DNA of 64,000 nt from Tretioscincus oriximinensis (taxonomy: Eukaryota; Chordata; Lepidosauria; Squamata; Gymnophthalmidae), in NCBI GenBank assembly GCA_022410635.1, contig JAJVDF010000959.1, positions 129,569-193,568 on the forward strand. The letters run 5' to 3'. Positions 56,441-64,000 of this stretch are shown here, in pieces; within the stretch, counting starts at the first letter, position 1, and each line of letters begins with the position of its first letter. The notes beneath the pieces are model-generated. The model had not been told where the DNA came from, did not search any database, and saw nothing but the letters and a program-made list of their open reading frames with translations. The translations under genes were made by a program, and so were the position numbers.

Positions 56441-57668
56441 CATAAGAACATAAGAACATAAGAAGAGCCATACTGGATCAAGCCACAGCCCATCAAGTCC
56501 AACATTCTGTGTCACACAGAGGCCCACCAGATGCACCTGGGCAGTCCGAACAGAGGAAAGCAAAATATGCTGCTCCTGTTCGTGACTCCCTGCAAATGGT
56601 ATTTCAAGAGTCCTGCCTGTTGCTCCATCCCAGAGGCGACATCCAGACAACTATCTTAGTATTCATTTATACCCTTAGTGTCCATAAACCTGTCTAGTCC
56701 TGTCTTGAAACTATCCAAGCTGTTAGCTACCACTACCTCTCCAGGAAGTAAATTCCACAGGCCGATGACCCTCTGGGTGAAAAAATACTTTCCTTTGTCT
56801 GTTCTCACTTTTCTACCCAACAGTTTTAAGGAGTGACCTCTGGTCCTTGTGTTGTGTGATAGAGAAAACATTTTTTCTCTATTCACCCTGTTGATCCCAT
56901 GCATGATTTTGTACACTTCAATCAGATCACCCCTCAAATGTCTCCTTTCAAGGCTGAAGAGGCCCAGACGTTGCAGCCTTGCTTCATAAGGGAGGTGCTC
57001 CAGACCCTTGATCATATTTGTTGCCCTTTTCTGCACCTTCTCCAGTTCCAAAATATCCCTCTTGAGATGTGGTGACCAGAATTGAACACAGTATTCCAAA
57101 TGTGGCCTCACCACAGATTTATAAAGAGGCAAAACAACATTTGCTGACTTNTTTTCGATTCCTTTCCTAATTATCCCCAACATGGAATTTGCCTTTTTTG
57201 CTGCTGCTGCACACTGGGTTGACATTTTCATTGAATTGTCCACNAACACCCCAAGATCCTTTTCTTGCTCGGTCACAGAAAGCTTGGTTCCCATCAGGTG
57301 GTAGGAGTATTTTGGGTTCTTTGCCCCAATATGCATGACCTTGCACTTGCTTAAGTTGAAGTGCATTTGCCACTTTGATGCCCACTCACCCAATTTCAAT
57401 AAATCACTCTGGAGTGCCTTACAATCATTTTCAGTTTTCACTATCCTGAACAGTGTAGTGTCGTCAGCAAACTTGGCTACTTCACTATTTACCTCGGCAT
57501 CCAGATCATTTATAAATATATTGAAAAGCAAGGGTCCCAATACAGATCCCTGTGGTACCCCACTTCTTACCTCTTTTCACTCAGAGAACTGTCCATTTAA
57601 TACTACCCTCTGTTTTCTATCTTTTAGCCAGTTTCCAATCCAGGACAAAGTCTGTCCTCTTATACCAT
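56441..57668 (-). mobile_element. CR1-clade LINE, longest copy in window
   Basis: Starts (in + orientation) with aagaacataagaacataaga, complement of the octamer tail. The 3' UTR and RT ORF follow leftward. 5'-truncated near 57668 within the RT domain. Confidence 0.9.
56656..57668 (-). pseudogene. CR1-clade reverse transcriptase, partial
   Basis: The open frame 57540-56656 contains GPLLFNIFINDLD, KFADDTTLFR (FADD box, catalytic Asp pair kept), FNLSKCKVMHIG, RPHLEYCVQFWSPH and LRGDLIEVYKIMHG, and ends DTKGINEY. The region 57541-57668 continues the RT upstream (motif before GPLLFNIF). Two N bases in frame. The endonuclease and N-terminal RT are missing. Confidence 0.88.
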
Positions 57669-57669
57669 G

Positions 57670-58835
57670 AGTATAAGTGTAGAAACAAAAGGTGCAAACA
57701 GGGCAGATAAGCAAGTATGTTTAGTGCTCATTTGCAAATTTAGGCATTGCTACAACAATGCTTGTTGTAATGAAGGCAAGCATTGAACATTATGCATAAG
57801 TGTGATAAACGTTTTGAAGCAGCAAATGTTTCATATGAACTCCATGAGTTCACAAGATGCCCTCAGGGCTTTCTACTGAAGGTGACTTCTAGAACTAGAA
57901 TAAAATCTGACCAGAGGACATAAAGTAAACAAAAATGGTGTTTTTGTTATGAAGGTGACTTTTTCAGTGCTGTCTAGATACTTTCCATGATGAACCACAG
58001 TCATCACACCCAGGGAGCTATAGTTCAGAGTCTATCTAACAATGTGTATTCTTATATGTTGCATGTATGCAACCTAGCCATAGCAATATCTGTAGCAACT
58101 TCTATAAAACGAGAATAAAATAGACAAAAGAGTAAAGATGACAGGTTGGGGTACTTAACCATGAATATAACATTTGGAATTATGAGCTGAGAATATCAAA
58201 GATAAAGTCAGCTGACCCTTTCTCTCACATACTACATACTTTAGGGATTTTACATCTTTCATTACATAACTTTTCCTGGTCTGTAGTGGTGTCAACAGAA
58301 TCTCGTGCTACACCAGTTCTGTTACCAGATACTTTTGCAGAGATAATTTTAATTCTTACTCATTTTTCACACAGTTTTTCCATTTTAAGGAGCATTGGAA
58401 TGGAATTTGAAACACTTCATGTTTTTGCTGGCTCAAAGAATATAGTGATTTATGTATATGTTGGGAATATAAATGTACATTCTTCCACAGTTGCAAAGCT
58501 TAGTTTAATTTTTATTAATATTAGAATATATATATATTTAAAAAACTAAGTTTTATGCTGGGTATGAACACTGTGTGGCTGGGCACACCCATTTCCCATT
58601 TACTCTGAATGGGAAACTAATTCACCATGCACTGTTTTCAAAGCCACATGGCACCTGATTGGAATTCATTCAGAAATGTTTTGCAAATTCAGGTCAACAC
58701 AAATCACATTAAGTGCACAATTTACTGTGTGTTCAAATTGCACAACATGCTTTCCAATCAGAGGCCAGAACTTGCAAGTCATCTGGGTTTGCAGCAACAA
58801 GGGGAGGAGGAGAGGAAGAAGAAAAGAAAAAGAGA
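57670..58835. other. Intergenic, nothing recognised
   Basis: AT-rich; no coding or repeat signature beyond short simple tracts. Confidence 0.4.
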
Positions 58836-58837
58836 AT

Positions 58838-58905
58838 GAGAATGAGGAGGATCTGTTTTTATACTTCACCCTTCTAACCCAAAAGGAGAGCAGCTTACAA
58901 GCTTA
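58838..58905 (-). mobile_element. SINE family B tail fragment
   Basis: Reversed sequence reads cttgtaagctgctctccttt, then ggtgaagtataaaaacag, matching the family-B tail. Confidence 0.6.
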
Positions 58906-59220
58906 ATTTTTGCCCAACCTATGATCTAAAAATTTGTACACCATAGCTTTCTGTCATACGCAATTCCTGTAATAAATNTCATTGAAATTTGAGATAGCCT
59001 CAGACGCGTCCGGCGGGTCTCCGATTTAAAATAAGCTAAAAAGACCATAAAATTGGAGAAAAGAGGGGGGCTCCAACTTGACAGATCTGAGCGAGTTACA
59101 GTTGCTACGCGGAAGAGATCTGTACTAAAATAAATAATATAACCTGGCTGATCGGAGCGGAACGAGCCCGGCAAAATGGCAGAAACCTCCAAGGGGGAAC
59201 TCCGTGAGCGAAAGTGAAAA

Positions 59221-60045
59221 ATGGCAACGGGAACTTCTGCTGAAACTTTGGGCGGTAAGGACATTTTAGAACAAAAGTTGGATAAGGTCTTAAACCACCT
59301 TCAGGATGTGGATGGGAAACTAAATACTATTGTGGCTGACATTACCCAAGTCAAAAAATTGTGTGCTACTAATACGGAAGATCTGAAGATCCACACTGCA
59401 AAGATAAAAGTCCTGGAAAATGTAATGGATACATCGAGAGAGGATATTGAAGAAATGAAAACTAAGATGGCAAGAATTGAAGACAGGCTTAGGAGGAAGA
59501 ATATCCGTCTGAAAGGTTTTGGGGGTCAATTTGGAGCTAATGGAATGGTGACAGCTATAGCAGATTGGATGACAGCTAATAATGTGCAAGTGGATAAGAA
59601 GGAAATAGAGAGAGCTCACTGGACCCCGGGAGGAAGGAGAGGGGGAACACCGGTAAAAGATATTTTGGTGGCTTTTGCAAGAGAAAGTGTCAGAGATGAA
59701 ATTTTCCAAAAACTGAGAGGAACATCCCCCCTCAAATATGATAATAATGACATAATGGTGTATGCTGATTTATCTGTGGATACCTTAAAGGCGAGAAATA
59801 TCCTAAGACCTATAACGAGGAAACTGAATGCTGCTTCAATCAGATTTAAGTGGCTCTTCCCAACAGCAATCTTGGTACACAAAGATGGAATCAACTACAA
59901 AGCGTCCACACCGAGTGAAGGGTTTGAGTTACTGAAGAAGTTACACATTGATACTTCAGACATTCCAACTCATCGGGAACAACAGATACAGCAAGCTCAG
60001 ACTCTGCTTCGACAAGCACAGCGGCCCGGAGAACAGCGGATTTAG
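59221..60045 (+). CDS. L1-like ORF1 protein (RNA-binding chaperone)
   Basis: 274 codons. Residues about 20-90 form a heptad-rich coiled coil (KLDKVLNHLQDVDGKLNTIV). From about 90 comes the RRM-like region (RIEDRLRRKNIRLKGF; ERAHW; DILVAFARES), then a C-terminal domain (FKWLFPTAILVHKDG). L1 ORF1p trimers coat the element RNA. A second frame (59948-60157) continues with Lys/Glu-rich residues across the stop, so the natural C-terminus may be longer, with a frameshift near 60030. Confidence 0.82.
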   Translation: MATGTSAETLGGKDILEQKLDKVLNHLQDVDGKLNTIVADITQVKKLCATNTEDLKIHTAKIKVLENVMDTSREDIEEMKTKMARIEDRLRRKNIRLKGFGGQFGANGMVTAIADWMTANNVQVDKKEIERAHWTPGGRRGGTPVKDILVAFARESVRDEIFQKLRGTSPLKYDNNDIMVYADLSVDTLKARNILRPITRKLNAASIRFKWLFPTAILVHKDGINYKASTPSEGFELLKKLHIDTSDIPTHREQQIQQAQTLLRQAQRPGEQRI

Positions 60046-61133
60046 AGCACCAGGCAAGGCTGATTCGGCTGAAAAAGAGGCAGCTAAGGAAGGAAATAGG
60101 AAGAGACCCGCAGTAAGATTGGAAAACCCTGGATTTGCTAAGAAGGAATCAAGATGACTTGGATAAGTTTAAGTAATGGGATTTAAGACTGAGTGGGACT
60201 TTTAGTTCCCCCTCCCCTGCTCTTTCTTTTGCCCCTCTTTTCTTTTTTATTTTCTTACTTAGTAATACCAATTGCTAAAAGGGGGTTAAAAGCTACAGAA
60301 ATGTTACAGTGTAATGGGAATGATTTATTAATAAAGGTTTAAAGATTATGAATTTAAAGAGAGATTACATAATAACAGTATGATAATTGAATTGTCTACA
60401 TTAACATTTACAATGCTTTCTAATACTTATTTGAGTAAGTACACTTAAAAGAGGGAATTTTTATATTTTTAATCTATCAATAGTACATTTAATAACGGGA
60501 TCTTTTAATTAATGGTAAAAGGGACTTGATATTTACAAATTGGAGTGATTGTATTTTAGTTGTATACTAACAATATAGAGAAATGTATTTTTTATACTAA
60601 TATCTATAATTTTGTAATACCTATATGTAATATATATTTTTCTCTTCTTTATATTTCTACTTATTAATAGCATAGACTATATAATGAATTGTGTTAATTA
60701 AGGNTAAGAATTTATATATATATATGTATTGAACTGACTTAAGGGGGGAGAAGATTTTTTATTTTAAAATAATATTAATTGTTTTGGAATTTTTTTAAGA
60801 CCACCATGGATTACTTATTTCTTGTGTATTGGGGTAATGTTATATAAACACCAATATAGGGTGAATTTACTAATATTTAGAAATAATTGCTAGGGTGAAT
60901 TTTAGAATATTGTCAGTAACAATCCATGTATTAGCAAGTTATGGTCTGAAAGATGATACATCTGGGAATAAGGAGACCAAGGACATGCAGTTCCAGACAC
61001 AACACCACATCACACTCACCAAGCGTGGGAATCCTTTGGATTCTCATGTCCCAGCTTTTTGTTTGGAGTGGTAGAGTGTGAGGGAGGGAAGGATTACTCA
61101 GAGGATATCTAACAGTAATAGAAAATATTTACA
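60046..61133 (+). other. Long inter-ORF spacer of the L1-like element
   Basis: Very AT-rich (with ta repeats near 60710-60728), no open frame beyond the possible ORF1 tail to 60157. A less AT-rich block is at 60950-61130 just before ORF2. Confidence 0.6.
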
Positions 61134-64000
61134 ATGGCAGAACTAACAATAGTTTCAATAAATGTCAACGGGATGAACACAGATATGAAGAGGTTTCGAG
61201 TACAAAAAATGTTAAAGGAAGCAAAGGCACAGGTGGCTTTTTTACAGGAAATTCACAAAGCAAAGGATAACTCCATACTATGCAAATTTAGGGAATGGAA
61301 TATATTAGGAGAGGCAAGAGGAACAAGAAGGGCAAGAGGCGTGGCTATTTTGATAAGGAAAGATCTAGATGTAAAAATTCTAAAGATTAAAAAGGATGTT
61401 AATGGGAGATTTCTTTTTATTGTGATAGAGGTGGCAGGCCAGAAGGTCTCTTTTGCCAATCTATATGTTCCCAACATGGGTCAAAAGACATTTATATATA
61501 ATACAATGAACAAATTTAAGAGGATGGCTCAGGGAGACATATTTGTGGGAGGAGATTTTAATATGGATCTACGCCCACCAACTATACAAAGAAATACAAG
61601 GAGGACAAGAAATATATTTTCTATGGAGAAATGGGATTTAGTGGAAGTATATAAGAAAAAGGGATGGACAAAACAACCAACTTTCTTTTCGGGTCGACAT
61701 CAATCTTATTCATATATTGATTATATATTTATGGGGAAAGCAAATAGTTTTTATAAATTACAAGGTGTTCATACAGGTCCAATATGGTTATCTGACCACG
61801 CTTTAGTTTTGGCAAAGTTTGTGAAGGAGGAACTCCCTAGAACCAAACTGTGGAGATTTAATCCAGAAATTTTAGAGGAGGAATCAGTAAGGAATAGAAT
61901 AGGACTGGAAATCCGTGAATTCTTTCAAAGAAATAGACAACCACCTATGAATGAATCAACTATATGGGATGCATTCAAATCTACAATAAGAGGGGTATGT
62001 CTCCAATATGAAATACGCAAGAGAAGACAAAGAGGGAATTATAGGAAAAATTGGATCACACAAATTGAACAATTACAACAAGATTACCAAAGTACAAAGT
62101 TAAGAAGATATAAAATTGAATTGGATAAAAAAAGACAACAATTGGATACACTGGACAGAACCCAGTTAATTAATAAATGTATGTATACCAGAAATGTATA
62201 CCAGGCCTGGGATCATTAAGTGTAAAAAGAATGGCAAAATTATTAAAAGATACAGAGTTAAAGAAAAGGATAAATGAATTACAGGATGTTAATGGACATA
62301 TGAAAATAAAAGATAAGGAGATAAGGGAAATCCTGGCAACATTTTATACACATTTATATAGAGAAAGAGTAGTTCAAGAGGGGAATATAATAATAGATAA
62401 AGTTATGGATGAACAAAACAGGAATACATTAAATGCAGTAATCACAAACGCAGAGATAGAACAAGCAATAAATACACTGAAAGTGGGGAAATCACCTGGT
62501 CCAGATGGATTTACTGTGGTTTTCTATAAAAATTTTAAGCAGGAAATAATACCGAATCTGGAAATTCTTTTTAATAGGGTACTTTCGATACAGGACATAC
62601 CGGATACATGGAAAGAAATGGAGATCATTCCTATTTGGAAATCAGGGAAGCCAAAGGAAAGCGTGGAATCATATAGACCAATTTCACTAGCAAATGTGGA
62701 TTATAAAATATTTGCAAAGATACTGACAATGAGATTAGAAAAGTTGATTCCAAATTTGATTAAGGAAGATCAATATGGATTTATTAAAAGTAGGAAGATT
62801 GAAGACCCAATAAGAAACGCGGTTAATGTAATACATCATGCTAAAATTTATAAGAGGAAATTAGCCTTGATCAAGTTAGATGTGTATAAAGCTTTTGATT
62901 CAGTAAATCATCAATATATAACGAAGATCTGTGATAAGATAGGGTGTGGATTAAATTTTACGAGAACAATTGGAAATTTATATAGGGATAATAGAGCAAG
63001 AATTAAGGTAAATTCAGGTGTTTCTGAATTTATCCAGNTTAGAAATGGAGTAAAACAAGGATGTCCATTATCCCCATTAATTTTTTTGATGGCAATAGAA
63101 CCTTTAGCAAATATGATTAGAGACAATAATAATATTAAGGGCTATAAATATGGAAGGGAACAACTAAAGATTAATTTATATGCAGATGATGCCCTAGCAA
63201 TTACAGGAGAGCCAATTAATACATTGCCTAGCCTAAATGCAGACATAAATGATTTTGAGAAAATATCAGGTTTGAAAATAAACATAGAAAAATCGGAAAT
63301 TTTGTTGTTGAATATATCCGCTAGAGAAAAACAAATTATAGGGCAAATAACTGGTTTAGGAACTAGGCAAAAATCAATATTGTATTTAGGAGTTAAAATT
63401 ACAAAAAATCCAGNAAGGATGATTAAGGTAAATTATAAATTATTATGGAAAAAGTTAAGAAGAGATTAATCACTTGGCCAACTAAAATGTGGCCACTAAT
63501 ATCTAAGGTAAGAGCCTATAAAATGATGATTCTTCCAAGATTTTTATATTTTTTTCAAACAATACCAGGACAGATTCCTTTGAAAATGTTTAAGGATTGG
63601 GAAAGGGAAATAAAGAAATGGGCTTTACAAGACAATATAAGAAGAATCCCTAAAAGGACCTTCTTTTCAACTCAGGAACAATTAGGTTGGGGAATTCCTT
63701 GTTTACAAACTTACTGGGAGTCCTTCCAGTTTTTGAAAGCAGTAGAGTTGGAGCATAGAGGGGAATATAAGGTAGNGAATATGGAATTAACATTAAATGA
63801 AATGGTAAATTTTACGCTTATGAAAGAGAACATACCAAAACAGCAAACAAACAAATGGTTACCACCAATGATGGCAACTTGGAAAGTATGGCATCAGACT
63901 CAGAGAAAATTCAAAATTGATTGTTATAAAACTGCCTCTCTAAAGATTATTAATAATAAAGGGGAAGAAAATTTAGCAAGATACATACAGATGTTAAAAA
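61134..64000 (+). pseudogene. L1-like ORF2 (endonuclease + reverse transcriptase), partial
   Basis: Open frame 61134-62219: apurinic-type endonuclease with VSINVNGM (Asn), FLQEIH (Glu), VGGDFNMD (Asp/Asn), YSYIDYIF and LSDHALV (Asp-His), then the coiled linker. It shifts frame near 62200 into 62177-63469: KSPGPDGF, SYRPISLANVDYKIF, IKLDVYKAFDSV (motif A), GVKQGCPLSPLIF, LYADDALAI (catalytic YADD) and LYLGVKI. A second shift near 63460 moves the C-terminal region (63470 onward: WPLISKVRAYKM, GWGIPCLQTYWESF) to another frame, and it continues off the window. Confidence 0.88.

Larger units (their letters stand above)
58985..64000 (+). mobile_element. L1-like LINE, plus strand, runs off the window
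   Basis: A CpG-bearing 5' region (about 58985-59220; cagacgcgtccggcgg, gatcggagcggaacgag) precedes ORF1. A 1.09-kb AT-rich spacer and ORF2 follow, and the sequence continues past 64000. The endonuclease is intact. A few frameshifts in ORF2 and N bases suggest a recent but probably inactive copy, or sequencing errors. Confidence 0.9.

Noticed and set aside
59320..59894. Minus-strand open frames of 92-129 codons opposite L1 ORF1
   Set aside because: Antisense shadows of ORF1, low in complexity and without motifs.
32460..64000. Expectation of MARCKS, which I recall lying tail-to-tail with HDAC2 in mammals
   Set aside because: No MARCKS-like Lys/Phe effector sequence or Glu/Ala-rich exon was seen in either strand; it may be beyond the window.

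Overview
The window is a piece of a vertebrate nuclear genome, most likely a squamate reptile (lizard, gecko or snake). It carries one host gene, HDAC2 (histone deacetylase 2), complete on the + strand. The ATG is at 4696 and the stop codon ends at 32130. Fourteen coding exons keep phase at every junction and encode about 487 residues, nearly the same as other vertebrate HDAC2. The squamate inference rests on the repeats: a BovB LINE, CR1-clade LINEs, several L1-like LINEs, L2-like LINE/SINE pairs, Penelope-like fold-backs and a DIRS tyrosine-recombinase retrotransposon together. The species cannot be named from this.

Layout. 1-4200: intergenic, with CR1-clade LINE pieces and a small fold-back hairpin. 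4200-5050: GC/CpG-rich, TATA-less HDAC2 promoter, exon 1 and the start of intron 1, with two NRF1-type palindromes and an 11-unit (CG)n tract. 5050-32130: HDAC2 introns and exons 2-14. The introns hold tRNA-derived SINEs, a hAT element with perfect 8-bp target duplications, an L1 fragment, a Tc1/mariner MITE, a decayed BovB split by a SINE, a Penelope-like fold-back with a decayed hammerhead-like motif, an L2 3' end, and a solo LTR ending 41 bp before exon 12. 32131-32460: 3' UTR and poly(A) signal.

32460-64000: no host gene recognised, and it is repeat-rich. Main items are a nearly complete 6-kb DIRS element (36371-42392), a 5'-truncated L1 on the minus strand (44892-48146) with a fold-back copy of its target at the 5' junction, a CR1-clade copy split by a 390-bp fold-back insertion carrying a well-formed hammerhead ribozyme candidate (49203-49592), a 535-base assembly gap, a tetranucleotide microsatellite, a long minus-strand CR1-clade copy, and a plus-strand L1 with ORF1 and ORF2 that runs off the right edge.

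The least ordinary content is structural: two Penelope-like fold-back insertions with hammerhead-type motifs (one good, one degenerate), the DIRS element whose internal complementary region can be matched base by base to both termini, and the inverted duplication at the L1 5' junction. Single unresolved N bases occur throughout, so some frameshifts may be sequencing errors.
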